From assembly GCA_023512835.1 (NCBI GenBank), contig CM042087.1, forward strand, positions 42,402,017-42,466,016: a DNA stretch of 64,000 nt, read 5' to 3'. Under the pieces are notes generated by a model. The model was given only the letters and a program-made list of their open reading frames with translations, ran no database searches and was not told the DNA's origin. Position 1 is the first letter of the stretch. Each line of letters opens with the position of its first letter. Origin of the DNA: Taxillus chinensis. Taxonomy: Eukaryota > Streptophyta > Magnoliopsida > Santalales > Loranthaceae. Of this stretch, positions 13,154-25,690 are shown piece by piece. Made by a program: the position numbers and the translations under genes.

Positions 13154-14844
13154 ATCTTATATTAGTGTATTTTTCATAATAATTTATAATATTTTAAAAT
13201 TATTTTTATTAAAAAAAATTAATCCAATAAAAATATTTCAATTAGAGAAAAAGGAAAAGAGCAAAAGATAAAACAAAACAATGGACACTAAAATATATTT
13301 TTATTAATTTTGTATTTTTTTTTACATATCGATTTATGAATTTGAAACATATTTAATTCCGCCAAACAGGATTCTAAATTAAGTGTGTTTGAATTTAAAT
13401 ATAATTTTATTCTATAATTTTACACCATTGACACATCAAACAGTTTCAAGACGCGATTTTTGTTTTTCAAATGTCAACTACATAATGTATTATTTACATA
13501 CTGATTAGAATAAGAAATACGCATCGCAATCCGTAATAGAAAAAATCCAGCGTCATTTGAATAAAAGATCAACCTCAATAAATTCAAAATAATCATCATA
13601 AATTAAATGGGGAAAAGGATAACAGCCGTTCTGTGTCATAAATTGCCCTAAACAGAATCTTATTACAACGGTCAAACGATGCTTTTATTTTATTGTATAC
13701 CCCCCACCACTGATAACAAATTAATACTTTTCTGTGGACTGGAGATACATTTTTGTCCCATGCACAACAGATTTTAAAAACGCACAAGAGAAGTTTTTAA
13801 TTTTTTTAAGATAACAAATAATTTAAGAACTATTTTCCAAAGTTACTCATCCAAAAAATAATTTTAAAATTTATAAAATATTAATATTAACTTTACTTAA
13901 AATTTAAATTTCAAAAATACATATTTAATATTTTAAAATTTAAAATGTTTTTAGTTTTTAAAATTTTACAATAAATTTCTTTATAATTTATAAAACACCT
14001 ATTACTTTAAAAATTTATAGCACTCTCAAATTTAATACTTATTAAACACTTACCTACTTATTTTCACCTTAACTTTTGTTTCACACAACTAAAAGAACTT
14101 TTCTTTTAAAAGTATTAGTCATGCTAATACTTTCCCATGAATTCTGTTTCATACATACAATACTATTCACACAGAATTACTCGTAGTAATACCATTCTGT
14201 GGGCTGCCTGTTCACATATCTCAGAAGTCAGACCTCATTCATCCATTGCATCTTATAAGACGCAAAAGCACAGCTGTGAAATCTGAGGAGCAAGCACACG
14301 TGACACCAAGTTAACCAGAACGATCGCAAAGGAATCCTCTAAGTTGAATCTAGAGCATTTAACCCAAAACCAGTTGACAATCCTGAAATTAATCACGGAA
14401 AATGTTCAAGATTATGGCATCAGTAGCATTTGCCAATCAATCACATATCAATCCAAAACAAAACCACACAGATTGAATTCTGTAATCCCTAATTCTATTA
14501 GCAGTAGTCAAGCCATTATGGGTGATTTTTAACCCCTACAAAAGAACAGCAATATAAAGCAACTATGTCATAGCGAATTCAAGAAGAACATCACTTGGAT
14601 TAATCAAGAAATGGAAGCTATGCCCCACAATTACATACCAAGTTTAGAGATATATGCTTTGCAGAAATTATTATTGAATTGAATCTTATGATAGGTAAAT
14701 ACAAAAGGAAGATGTGAAGACTTTACAGGTGAATAGGAATAGCCAACTTCCTTGTCTGCTACAAAGCAAATCCCACAAACAATACACTATCACACATCAA
14801 TTTTGAATAATAAAAACAAAAACAAAAAAACAAAATTACCCCAA
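13154..14844. other. AT-rich spacer; 3' flank of the LYR gene, partly duplicated at 34 kb
   Basis: No gene recognised. Two parts recur near the pseudogene: 13690..13765 resembles 34090..34170 (ATAACAAATTAATACTTTTC type sequence followed by GGAGATACATTTTTG), and 14110..14310 resembles 34190..34375 (AATTCTGTTTCATACATACA and onward). The AT-rich stretch 13790..14110 between them is absent from the 34-kb copy. Confidence 0.7.
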
Positions 14845-15312
14845 TCAGCGCTGATCCGCACCGCTTTGCTCCTGCGCAATCTGCTGCTTCTGCTTCTCGA
14901 TGAGCTTATCAATAGCTGATTGCACAGCATCTTGCCCGCCGAGGATCAAACGAGTGATGATCTCAGGATCTTTCTCAAACCGGGCTTCCTCAAATTCCCT
15001 TCGAGCATTTTCTCTGAGGACGTCTCGCCACAGAGCACCCCTTGAGTCGCACCATACAAAGAACCGAGTTGCACGGAGAATGTCCCGGTAGAGACTCAAC
15101 ACCTCCCGGCGAGTGCTGGTGAGCTTTTGGCGAGTCAATAGCTCATCCTCATCGTCAGACTGTGATTTAGGCTTCTTCTTGACTATGTGCCTATCTAGAA
15201 GCTCCTCTACGGTGTCAGGACCTTCATGCAGAAGGCGTGTTTGAAAGGCAAGGCTGTTGCGTAAAAGGGTATGTTTTATGCACATGGGAAGGTGGTTTCC
15301 CACTCTCATCAT
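14845..15312 (-). CDS. LYR-motif (Complex1_LYR) mitochondrial protein, EMB1793-like
   Basis: A single coding exon gives 155 aa. The central part holds the LYR tripeptide in the usual helical context (LSLYRDILRATRFF), followed by the charged second helix (WRDVLRENARREFEEARFEK) and a Lys/Gln-rich C-terminus. LYR proteins are small mitochondrial adaptors that bind acyl carrier protein and take part in Fe-S cluster delivery or respiratory complex assembly. The N-terminal MMRVGNHLP start fits because the sequence upstream in this frame is non-coding. A GC-rich segment at about 15.69-15.90 kb is probably the 5' leader exon, since it is also kept next to the broken copy at 34.8-35.0 kb. From memory it resembles Arabidopsis At1g76060 (EMB1793), an embryo-essential LYR protein. 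Its next neighbour in Arabidopsis, LYRM2, is also in this window at 36.7 kb. Confidence 0.85.
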   Translation of the reverse strand: MMRVGNHLPMCIKHTLLRNSLAFQTRLLHEGPDTVEELLDRHIVKKKPKSQSDDEDELLTRQKLTSTRREVLSLYRDILRATRFFVWCDSRGALWRDVLRENARREFEEARFEKDPEIITRLILGGQDAVQSAIDKLIEKQKQQIAQEQSGADQR

Positions 15313-16639
15313 CTCAACACAGACAGAACAATCTAATCAAATGCTTGAACTAAAACACAAACTGAGAAGAAGAAACATGAAATTAGGTATTAATTCTAAA
15401 AATAAAATCAAGACAGACGAGCATTGATATCAGTGATTGATTGTTGGTCCTCAAATTGGTTGAGATTACACGGACCCCCCATCTTTTATAAATGTTTTTT
15501 TTTCCTTTTTCATTCGTGAATTTCTCCCCCCGCCCACTTGGCTACACATTAAACCTCAAATCAAATTTACTCGACAGTGCGTCAATCATATCAAACTCAT
15601 CATAAATCATTTATCAAACCAAACCAATCGAAAACAAAATTAGAAACATAAACAATTATTGGCAGAATAGTCAGATCTGGGGAAAAAAAATGTGGTGGTC
15701 ATACGTGAAAATTTGAGACCATTGAAGGAGGAGGGCACGTAAGCACCTGAGAAATCAGAATGTTAGCTCTTTGGCTGGTGCGAGTTACCGTGAGAGAGGA
15801 GATGAGAAACCCGATGGCCCACGGCGGCGATCGAGCGGTGAAAGCGTGACGGAGGAGCGCGGGGCGATGGAGGAGGAAGGGCCGTGTGTGGAACAATACT
15901 GAAAACGGGTTGTAGCAAACGGACCCTAAACTAACCCAAATGGGTACGGATCCAGCCCGCCTTGATGCCGACCTGCGACCCAGACCAAATCGTACGTTTG
16001 AAAATGTCTTTTTTACCTGCCCAAACTAACCCAAATATATGTACGTATTAGAAACAGTTTTTTTTTTACCCATCTCCATTTTTTCTTGGCTTTTAGAGAC
16101 TATCGTATTACTATTCAATGATATAGCCTTTTCAAAGATCATCTATCTTAAAATTTCTTTGGCCTCTACCTCTTTAATCCTATGATTTTTTGTTGTCCTT
16201 CACCAACAGAAGTACCCCAATGAGTTATTAAAAATAGATTACTTATTAAAAACATGACTTCAAATTCATTTGTCAATGAATATTTTCTTTCCAATCATTA
16301 AAATCAGATTTTGAAAACATATTTAAGATGGTTGAAGCTATGTTAGGTATTATTTTTTATTTTTTATTTTAAAAAATTATGTTTAGAAATTATATTTAAA
16401 AATTATTTTATGTCAAATTGAATACACTTTTGTTTGGAAATTATTTTACGTCAAATTGAAAACCATATTTTGGCTCTTTGAGGAGGAATGAAAATAATTT
16501 TATAAAAACAAAAACAACAAAATGTGTTTTCTATTTATTGAATTTGAAAACCAAAAATAAAAACAGTAATCAAATAATGGCATATAGTAAAAAGTAACTA
16601 TAACTTAATATTATTACCTAGTTCACTCAAATTCTAATT

Positions 16640-16880
16640 TCAGGGCGAATTTGGGGCGGATATATCCGATTCGATAAGAATTTGTAACGGGTTTAGGATG
16701 GGATAACTCGTCTCAAACCCACATATGTAAATGAATATAGCAGGTTTTTTGGGTATTCGCCCCGCCCCAATTCTATTATGACGGGTTTCGAATTAGCGTA
16801 ATCAGGTTTGGGCGGGTTTAAGATATGATTTTCTTAGACAGGATGGGTTCGGGATAAAGGTGACCCGTCCCGTTGACATC
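16640..16880. repeat. G-rich dispersed repeat of the 'GGCGGGT / ACCCGTCCCG' type
   Basis: A 240-base island rich in GGGTTT and GGCGGG words, ending with ACCCGTCCCGTTGACATCCC. This type of sequence is widespread as a dispersed non-coding repeat in plants, probably an old transposon end. I see no clear terminal inverted repeat or target duplication, so the class is open. Confidence 0.4.
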
Positions 16881-16883
16881 CCT

Positions 16884-17010
16884 AGTTGCCTAACACCTAT
16901 AGCAGTGCTTTGTCGTTGCATGTGAGTTTTGATAGATTTTTCTATGCCCACGATACCCCGTGATGTTGTCACTGTCTATTGGAACCTGTCATCATAGGTG
17001 TTAGGCAACT
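16884..17010. repeat. Perfect 17-bp inverted repeat with a 93-base loop
   Basis: AGTTGCCTAACACCTAT at 16884..16900 is the exact reverse complement of ATAGGTGTTAGGCAACT at 16994..17010. A further partial match lies just outside and inside (GCAGTGCTT against AAGCACTGT). It follows the G-rich repeat directly, so the two may belong to one small element. Confidence 0.75.
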
Positions 17011-17892
17011 TATTGTGACCAAGCACTGTAAAGTTACGAGAAGATAAATAGCTAATGCAACGCTAAGAAGTCATCACTATCGCCACTGTCATCTCCATCG
17101 CTCACTATTGTCATATACCACAATAGACTTGTTTTTCTCAACCAATGGTCTGTGTAAGTTTGTTTTTTCCAACTGTGCAAGTTTATTATTAACCTCATTA
17201 CTTTGAAGTCAAGGTTACTTATGATGTTTAATAGTAGGCCTTTTAAGTATACTCTATTATGAGTTTATGACTATCAACAATAAACTTGATGAAAGAATAT
17301 GTCATCAAATAAGGATATGGTGATAGAAATATATTTACAATCAAATGTCATCATTTAATGGATGATAGAAATTATCACATTTAGTCTAAGATTTTAAAGA
17401 TACATATTGTAAGAAAAGAAAAAAAAGATATATTATAAGAAAAAAGGTGACACCACCCCGAACTAGTTTAAAGAATATTAATTTTGAATTCCATTAAAAA
17501 TATTTTTTAAATACACAATTTAAATATAAATTTTGAATACAGTATGATTGTATGAGCATACAAGCATTATCATTAAAAAAAAAAAAACTTACGGGACACA
17601 ACAAAAACCACATCCCATTAAAACGGCGTGGTTTACTACCAGTCATCAGACACGACGTCGTATCATTTCCCCCCCTTTATAATTGATTGCGTGGTGCCGG
17701 GAGCGAGCAGCGGCGTCTCTGCTGCACCAAAATCATTCCACTGGTCGCAGACTTCGCACAGGTGCCAAAGTTAGGGTTAGGGTTTCAAAAACGCAAAGCT
17801 GCGCTATAGTTAGTTTCGTACGCCAAAGCTTTGATTATTCCGACAAATCAATTGTCGGTTCGATCTATCCTCGTAGTTTTTGTCGGTGGGCC

Positions 17893-19479
17893 ATGTCTCT
17901 GACGAAATCGAAGGCGGGTTTAGGCCTCTCGCGCCGGTTGCTACCATTTCTCTCCAGGCTGCGCGACCTTAAACAACCCTACACTTCCTCTGCCTCAACC
18001 GCTGCTGTCCCCGACGATGATGTCCCCAAAATAAGTCCCCAAGAAACCCTGGTGGTTAATAAATTCCATGCTCTTATCAAGGACCACCAGAGCAGGAATC
18101 CTAACCCTAACCCCAGTCCCAGCCCCCCAACTTTCGACCACACCGTCGACTCTCTCTCCATGGATTTCGGGCGAATCTGCAAAAACCGTTCTCCGTCCCC
18201 GGAAGTTGTCCGCCGCGTGGTGGAGAAATGCCGCGGCCTCCGCCACGGCCATCCCTTGCTCCAGGCCCTAGCGTTCTTCAACTGGGCTACCAACTGCGAA
18301 GGTTTCGTGCACTCGCCCGGGCCTTACAACGAGATGATCGACCTTGCTGGGAAGGTGAGGCAGTTCGATTTGGCTTGGTATCTGATAAACTCTATGAAAA
18401 CCCGGAATGTGGAAATTCCGATGGAGACGTTTTCTATTCTTATCCGGCGGTATGTGAGGGCTGGATTGACTGCTGAGGCCGTCCACGCCTTTAATCGCAT
18501 GGAAGATTATGGCTGCCAGCCCAACCTGAATGCGCTTTCAGTGGTTGTCAGTATTCTTTGCAAGAAAAGAAAGGCCAGCGAGGCTCAGGCGTTTTTTGAC
18601 AGCTTGAAAGATCGATTTGAGGTGGATGTAGTCGTGTACACTAGCTTGGTTCATGGGTGGTGCAGAGCCAACGACATTTTGGCGGCGGAGCGGGTTTTTC
18701 AGGAAATGAAGGAAGCCGGAATTCAGCCCAATGTCTACACTTACAGTATCCTAATAGATGCATTCTGTAGGTACAGGCAGATTACTCGGGCTCATGATGT
18801 CTTCCAAGAAATGATTGACGTGGGTTGCGCCCCAAATTCCGTCACTTTCAACAGTCTGATGCGGGTTCATGTGAAGGATGGTGAGACAGAGAAGGTATTG
18901 GAGGTGTATAAACAGATGAAGAGACTTGGATGCACAGCTGACACGATTACTTATAATTTTGTCATAGAGAGTCACTGCAAGGATGGGAATCTGGATAAAG
19001 CCATTAAGGTGCTTAATGCAATGGGTATGAAACAATGTGAGCCAGATGCATCTACTTTCAACCTAATCTTTGGATGCATCTCAAAGCTGGGGAATGTTAA
19101 TGCTGCTCACCGGATGTATTCAAAGATGGAGAATCTCAAGTGTAAGCCCAACACTGTGACCTACAACATTTTGATGCAGTTTTTTGCGGGGAACAAATCT
19201 GCTGATATGGTTTTTAGGCTAAAGAAGGAAATGGATGCGAATGAGGTTGAGCCCAACCTGAACACTTACCGGGTTCTAATCTCAATGTTTTGTGGGATGG
19301 GGCATTGGAACAATGCTTACAAGCTCTTTAGGGAGATGATTGAGGTGAAGTGCTTAAAACCAACTCCACGGATGTATCATATGGTTTTGCTGGAGTTGAA
19401 GAAGTCAGGGCAGTTACAGAAGCATGAGGAATTAGTGGAGAAGATGATTGATCGGGGATTTGTTAAGCGCCCCTTGTAG
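17893..19479 (+). CDS. P-type pentatricopeptide repeat protein, mitochondrial (At1g20300-like)
   Basis: An intronless gene of 528 aa. The frame stays open back to about 17683 but without any ATG, so the start is the ATG at 17893. The N-terminus is rich in Ser, Arg, Lys and Leu with few acidic residues ([19 protein letters not shown]), as expected for a mitochondrial presequence. From residue 145 to the end there are about eleven 35-residue P-class PPR repeats, for example [37 protein letters not shown] and [18 protein letters not shown]. There is no E, DYW or SMR domain after the repeats; it ends [10 protein letters not shown]-type PPR proteins bind organelle RNA sequence-specifically and act in stability, splicing or translation. 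The match to remembered Arabidopsis At1g20300 runs over the whole length, including the [12 protein letters not shown] region. The RNA target is unknown. Confidence 0.93.
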   Translation: MSLTKSKAGLGLSRRLLPFLSRLRDLKQPYTSSASTAAVPDDDVPKISPQETLVVNKFHALIKDHQSRNPNPNPSPSPPTFDHTVDSLSMDFGRICKNRSPSPEVVRRVVEKCRGLRHGHPLLQALAFFNWATNCEGFVHSPGPYNEMIDLAGKVRQFDLAWYLINSMKTRNVEIPMETFSILIRRYVRAGLTAEAVHAFNRMEDYGCQPNLNALSVVVSILCKKRKASEAQAFFDSLKDRFEVDVVVYTSLVHGWCRANDILAAERVFQEMKEAGIQPNVYTYSILIDAFCRYRQITRAHDVFQEMIDVGCAPNSVTFNSLMRVHVKDGETEKVLEVYKQMKRLGCTADTITYNFVIESHCKDGNLDKAIKVLNAMGMKQCEPDASTFNLIFGCISKLGNVNAAHRMYSKMENLKCKPNTVTYNILMQFFAGNKSADMVFRLKKEMDANEVEPNLNTYRVLISMFCGMGHWNNAYKLFREMIEVKCLKPTPRMYHMVLLELKKSGQLQKHEELVEKMIDRGFVKRPL

Positions 19480-19884
19480 GGCCCTGTGCTCCCGCATTGT
19501 GCAATCTCTATTTTAGAGCTGCCGAGAAGGATGACTCTGTGAGCTTTCCATGAAAGTAAAGAGCTGCTGTATTTGCTGCCCCATGTCGCGATGGCCAATC
19601 GTTTTTTTGTGTGATTTGTTATGTTTTATTTATTTTGTTTGTTTGTGTTTCGAAGAAAGATCTGTTCCTTTGGTTGTTTTGGTAATCGAACAATTTCCAT
19701 ACCAAGTTAAATTGGTCGGATACCTTTATTTTTAGCTAATGGTGCTTCACCAGTTTATATTTTGGTTTAACTACTTTTTTTTTCAATCTACCTTACCCAT
19801 ATTCTCCCCAAATCGTAATTCTTCTCTTCCTTCCCAAATCCCTAATTCCTGATCCGTGCTGGGGGCTCTTCTGCGGCATCACCC

Positions 19885-20187
19885 ACCTGGATATGGAGCT
19901 CCGATTGTAGGTCTGGCTCGTTCCAGAAACTCGATTTGGGTCCTCAAATCTCTAGCGTCGCGGACCCCAAGCCCTTCCACGAAGAAGGATCGCAGTTCTG
20001 TTGGGTTGGGAACCTGCCCCTTCTCGAGCGAGCTGAGAAATGCGAACCCCTGCAATCTCAGCGCCTCGTCGCCCTCATCCACCGCCAGCTTGATTCGCCT
20101 CGATTGCCTCTGGAGCAAGTCAACTTGTTCCCTAACATCGTCGTCGTGCTCGTCGCCAGCCAATTTCAACTCCTTCAATCTCGACAG
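19885..20187 (-). pseudogene. U-box E3 ligase (PUB16/PUB17 type) gene fragment
   Basis: The minus strand encodes an uninterrupted stretch matching the segment between the N-terminal UND domain and the U-box of PUB17/ACRE276-like ligases: DDDVREQVDLLQRQSRRIKL, then LRLQGFAFLSSLEKGQVP, then ELRSFFVEGLGVRDARD and EIEFLE-like RTQIEFLER. Similarity stops after FLER (about 19920). On the other side it runs into a run of 18 G/C (20187..20204). There is no UND domain, U-box or ARM repeats nearby, so this is a captured or decayed internal exon piece and not a working gene. The frame is still open, which suggests recent origin. No transposon ends were identified around it. Confidence 0.72.
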
Positions 20188-20204
20188 GGGGGGGGGGGGG
20201 GGGG
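20187..20204. repeat. (G)18 homopolymer
   Basis: Eighteen consecutive G at the edge of the U-box fragment. The length is likely to vary between reads or individuals. Confidence 0.9.
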
Positions 20205-20504
20205 TTGGACTGGGGCTGTGTTTTGAGGAATTTCTGATGATGTTTGAAAGCATTCAAATCTGCAGATCATGTTATTGCAAAGACACCTCAAGCATTAACA
20301 GTGATCATATATTGTGCATGGAAACAGGCAAGCAGGCAAATGTTACTGTAGGGGGAAAACGGCAATTTTTTGAATTGAATTTGATCTCATTCGATCATCC
20401 AATGCTTTCGTTTAACATTCTTAATCACTTATTTTATTTTTTAAAATTATTATTATTATTGCATTTCTTGTGTTTGTTTGTTTGTTTGTTTTTCAGCATC
20501 CTAT

Positions 20505-20560
20505 ATTTGGAGCCTAACGCTGGGGTCTGGATTTGGAGCCTAACGCTGGGGTCTGGATTT
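20505..20560. repeat. 26-bp exact tandem duplication
   Basis: The unit beginning ATTTGGAGCCTAACGCTGGG occurs twice head to tail within non-coding DNA. It is a simple local duplication. Confidence 0.9.
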
Positions 20561-21844
20561 GACCAGCAACCTACTCTGACCAGGGATCATATATTGTGTT
20601 TGTTATCTTATTTGGACCTCATTACAGCTATAGATTAATTAACAACTTACTCTTCCTCGTGATTTGTTGGCTATACAATGTTCTTCAATTAATTAACAAG
20701 ACCCTGCATAAGTGACTTGCCAGCTCTGTTGATCATTGTTTCTCGGAATTCTGCAGAAAAATGCCGAAGAGGATGTCCAAGTGCAAGAAAACAGAGGCTG
20801 ATTTAGGCTCTACCTGTGCAATTTAAATTTGAGTTTCATGCCATTAGGGGCACACTTATTTATATGTTTGTTTTGAAGCTTGCAGCACCTTGCCATCATA
20901 TGCCAAAATCATGTACTCTCCATTTCTGTATGCAGCCAATGATTTTAGACTCTCCTGCCATTCTCTAGTACTGTTTTTCCTGCTCTCTTACTGTCAAAAC
21001 CCTAATGGAAAATATTGGTTTGGAGGAGGATGTAAGGTACCGAGCCCATTGCTAATTTATGTCAATATTTTGAGGATATTTTAAAATGTGGCGCTAATGG
21101 GATGTTTGTGGGCTCTTCTCTGTATTTAAATTGATAATGTGAAAGCATGGCTCTGTGGGAGAGTGGACGGACGGGCCAAACCCCGGCTGCCAGCGAGTTA
21201 GGAGGGGGTTGGGGCTGGGAATGAATGAATGAATGAATAAAGCATGCTTATTGTTTATTTTTCTGTTGTAATATTTTTTTCTCACTACTTTCTTTTAAGG
21301 AATCTCTATGAGTTTACACTATTTGAAAATTTGTTTAATACCTATAAATTTTAAAAAGGTAATTGGTTGTATGAGATAAGCCATAATATCAGCTAATAAT
21401 ATTTACAATTTTACTTAAATAAATTATTTTTGTTGAACAATTTTATTGATTTCTATCTATGATTCTCTCTTTAAGAGCATCTCTTGTTATGTATTTTTTT
21501 TTAAACTAAATTCATATTTAACTTGCTATATATATCTTTAGATAAAATTAATTTCAATAGTCTTACTTAATTTAATTGTTTAAATTAAATTTTTTCTAAT
21601 TTATTTTTAGAATACTCTCTATTCTCTTCAATTGTGCTCGGCGTGAAGGCTAGATTGAGTTTTTTGGATGAGAGTATGATGTCATAGCATTAAATAAAGC
21701 TATAATTTTAGTTAATTTTAATTTTAATTTTTACGAAGCTAAATATAATTTATATTATAATTAGGCACCATTGAAGAAAACTTTTATAAAGTTTAAATTA
21801 AATTTAAATTTAGCTAAGACAATTGGAAATACTCAAGCAAATAT

Positions 21845-22329
21845 ATTTTGTGAGAATATATTATTTTATTTGCTTTCTCAATATATTGTTTTAATATTTA
21901 TCTCAAATCTGATAATTTTCATTAAAATTGTTGTTAATTTGTATCATGCATATACGTTGGATGATGTTAAATTATTATTTTGTGGAATAAACTTACGTTA
22001 TTATATATATATACACACACATACAGAGTTGCATTGATTAATAATATTTATAGTGGAATCTTTAAGGCACTCACATTAGTTATTTAACTATTTTATCTAA
22101 GTTTTTTGTTTCCCTATATAATTATAATAGAATTTCCTTAATTACTATATATATCATTAAAATAATATGTTATACTATTTTTATATTTTGTGAGAATATA
22201 TTATTTTATTTGCTTTCTCAATATATTGTTTTAATATTTATCTCAAATATGATAATTTTCATTAAAATTACATGCATATACGTTGGATGATGTTAAATTA
22301 TTATTTTGTGGTATAAACTTACGTTATTT

Positions 22330-22392
<63 letters not shown>

Positions 22393-22551
22393 GCATTGAT
22401 TAATAATATTTATAGTGGAATCTTTAAGGCACTCACATTAGTTATCTAACTATTTTATTTAAGTTTTTTGTTTCCCTATATAAATGTAACTATAATAGAT
22501 TTCCTTAATTACTATATATATTATTAAAATAATATATTATATTATTTTTAT
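21845..22551. repeat. Tandem duplication with a unit of about 340 bp
   Basis: Copy 1 (21845..22184) and copy 2 (22185..22551) start ATTTTGTGAGAATATATTAT and stay nearly identical throughout, including TAGTGGAATCTTTAAGGCAC. The main differences are a 20-base deletion in copy 2 after ATTAAAATT and different microsatellites at the same place: short TA/CA in copy 1, a long (TA)n(GA)n in copy 2 (22330..22390). Confidence 0.9.
22330..22390. repeat. Compound (TA)n(GA)n microsatellite
   Basis: An uninterrupted TA run to about 22353 is followed by a GA run to about 22390, inside copy 2 of the 340-bp duplication. Confidence 0.93.
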
Positions 22552-23138
22552 TCAATAATAATTTTTTATAATTTAATATTGAATAAAAGTAAAAGTTATA
22601 AAAATGAAAAAAAGAGAATTTTTTTCATATAAATTAATAATCAGGAGTGAATAATACTTTTTAATATATTAAAAAAATACTTTATAAACCCATAAGAAAG
22701 CTAAATATATAATATCTGCTGTGGGGATGATTTTAAATAAATAAAAATAAAGTTTTATAAAAAAATTATTACTAGTACTTTTATAATTTAGTTTTAAAAA
22801 TTATTTGGATCAACCATACCAGTAGTTCATGTAATGACTTGTGTTTGGAGTTTTGGGGGATAGTTATGTAATGAAATACACACAAAGGATGTGAATATCA
22901 GTATGACGACGTATGCGCTGAATATAAAGTTTTGACTGTATGTGGGCCTGATTTGGAGTCAAAGCCCCAAATAGCTAATTTTGAGATTTTTGTGGTGTGT
23001 TCGGGTGACTTTGTATTCGAGGTATTATTTAGAAAAATAAATCTTAGTATAGTGATGTAATTGTTGAATGAATCGTTTTAACAATAATTGGGCTCAAGTT
23101 GGAGTCAGGGCCTTATGTGGGTAATTTTGATATTTTAA

Positions 23139-24660
23139 TGTCACGCCCTCAAATCCTAGAAGGACCAGAACTAAAAGTATGAATTTCCCATGCCCGCACC
23201 CGTATGGTCAAGGGGTTAGTGGCTAGCACCGATATAAACTATACAACAGGTGTTGTTTGAGATATACCTATACAATTATATATCAGGAGTAATGCTGTTT
23301 TCACATGCTAGGAAGCTAAGGAAAATAGTTTATTAATAATAGAGTCATATTATAAATCCAATACAACTTTCACGAATCTTCGTCCGGATATTAAATGATA
23401 AAACCAATTATGTTTTACAAAATCCTTAAACCAAGTTATGACAAAATATGAAATAAATAATAATTAGCTTCGAACCATCCTTTAGCGAATAAGTTGATAC
23501 CTGAAACATGTCAACAAAGCAGAGGTGAGCACGAATGCCCAGTAAGTAATCTCTATCTCTATCATCTTATCACATAAAGTCCTAAGCTTACATCATCGAT
23601 GTATGCTTATGCCAGTGTAATGTCATATATTATTGCATTGGCTTACATTTAATTAAAATATGCAACATTACATATCACATTCCAATTATTAGGATTATTT
23701 ACAGAACGACCCTCCAGCCATGAGATCCCCATAACCAACTCTAAGGATCCTGGCCGGTCACCCCCAAATAGCAATATATATATATATAAAGGGTAAGCAT
23801 CACGAGAGCGTGACTACTTTTTCATTTTCATGATGTACTCACTCACTTATGTGAATGGACTAATCTTACGGGGGGACCGGTGAAGGTCATGGTCCTTTAT
23901 TTTTTGTAAAAAAATCTAATATATATAACTTTATAGTTATTTTTTCAGTTTCTATCAAGATTTATATTTAATTAGTAATATAATTTACTATCATAAAGTA
24001 TTTATGATAAAGATATTATTAACTACAATAATGATAAATAAATTATACAATTTTAAAAAGTTAACTCAAACTTGATAATAAGAACATTTTATTTTATGAG
24101 TTTTATATGATTTCATGTTATTATTTATGATTTAAATGATAATGATAAATTCTAAATATGACTTACACATTTTCCAATCAAATTTCCTAATGTTCCTATT
24201 TGTGTCTCATACACTCTCAAAAAACTTTTTCTATATATAAATAAAAACTCATATAATAAATGAACAAACCGACAAGAAACAAACTCAAAAGCATAAACCG
24301 AACATACTACTGAGACCAGCCATGATTTTTAAACCAAATAACACTCCTGAACTCCTACTGTTTTATCTCCCAAGACAATGATTGTCTACCCCTCTACGGA
24401 TAATGACTACACCCCTCCAAGTCCAATCTTAGTTCTTTTAAATTCAGAGGAAGTGCTGAGCATATCTTGAGCATGCGTAGCTGCTGCCGCTTCAAAGCTA
24501 GTGGCTGCTAGGTGCTTGGAGCTACCATAAAGTTAGTTAGGGCAGTAACTTTGGTGCCGCCATCCGTTCATCATATTTGGCTCACTTGGATTCGATGGGA
24601 AAGGAAAAGGTTGTGTATGGTGATTAAATCACAAAGAAAAATCTTGTACGATATGCGAAG
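23139..24660. mobile_element. Decayed LTR-like repeat
   Basis: It begins TGTCACGCCCTCAAATCC, the 5' motif of many plant Gypsy LTRs, followed by non-coding text typical of such elements (GAGCACGAATGCCCAGTAAG near 23.53 kb, the CCGGTCACCCCC run near 23.76 kb). I found no matching CA end or target duplication, and no gag-pol coding, so the right edge is a guess. Confidence 0.4.
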
Positions 24661-25690
24661 AAGGATTGTTTTAATTAAAAATAATATTTAGCTAATATAA
24701 TTGATTGAATAAATAATTTGGTTATAAGCCAAAATTACTGCAGCAATAGCTGGTCTGTTACTAGATTTTTTTTTCACCATTTATCTATTATTTAGTTTTA
24801 CCCAATAATAATGCTCTAATAATATTGCATAACTTTATCTTTAAATTTCACCAAAATAAGTGTTATATATTGGAGTTCAATATTGAATACGGGAGGGAAA
24901 TTGATAGACCTTTTTTTGTGAATTATATGTGAAATGATGGAATTTTGATTTTTTTAAATAATACATACCTATAATAAATAATTCAAAATTACAACATTTT
25001 ATTTACAACTCCCTTAATAAAGTTAATTGTTAACGTCACTGTCCTATTTTCTTTGTTTGTGAAGATATATAAGAGGAAAATTGATAGCCCATTTTATTGG
25101 GTAAGCTATAAGCAAAAAAAAAAGAGAGAGAGAGAGAGAGGCAATTCTTATGTATTTATTTATTTCTAGTTTTAACCATGCCGTGTAATGTTGATAAAAT
25201 TAATTACTATAATTATTCATACAATTTAAAGTTAATCAATCTTATCAGAAAACTAAAACATTCTTCATTATAAACATTTTAAGCACAATCTGACAAATAT
25301 ATTTACGAAAGCTAAAAATTAAACATTATTGGGGCAATAAAAAAACTTGCGATTTAGGTTTTCAATTGCGTTTTAATTTCATAAATTTATGTATTTTGGT
25401 GAGGGTTGAATAAAGGGGAAATATACAACTTTTAAAAATTAATGATATTATGATTTTCAATTATTTGGAAACATTGGTTGAAATGAAATTCTTAATGGCG
25501 GTAATGTTTGGCTAACTTTTAAAGTTTTCTTAAATTGAAACGTCATTTTGGTCTTGTTATTTAGAAAAACTATTATTTTTCTAAATAAAAAGAACAAAAA
25601 AGGCAACAGGGGAAAAAAAAAATCTAATAATAACGACAAAGCCCAATTGAAAGTTGAAAGGCCCATCAATAATGTCGGCAGGAATAAGTT

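Larger units (their letters stand above)
15313..17892. other. Spacer between divergent LYR and PPR genes
   Basis: It contains the probable LYR-gene leader (15.69-15.90 kb), a G-rich dispersed repeat (about 16.64-16.88 kb), a 17-bp perfect inverted repeat (16884..17010) and otherwise AT-rich DNA. Just before the PPR gene is a GC-richer probable promoter and 5' UTR with the palindrome ACGACGTCGT at about 17.65 kb. Confidence 0.6.
20640..25690. other. Repeat-rich spacer upstream of RPB1
   Basis: No protein gene recognised. It contains a 340-bp tandem duplication (21845..22551), TA/GA microsatellites, a decayed LTR-like repeat (about 23.14-24.66 kb) and AT-rich DNA. The last 150 bases are the RPB1 promoter. 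Confidence 0.6.

Noticed and set aside
17683..17892. N-terminal extension of the PPR protein
   Set aside because: The frame is open but has no ATG before 17893. The protein from 17893 already has a plausible mitochondrial presequence and matches the family length.
19856..20638. A 260-codon plus-strand open frame
   Set aside because: It is the antisense of the U-box fragment followed by translated spacer. It has no family similarity and starts without an ATG context.
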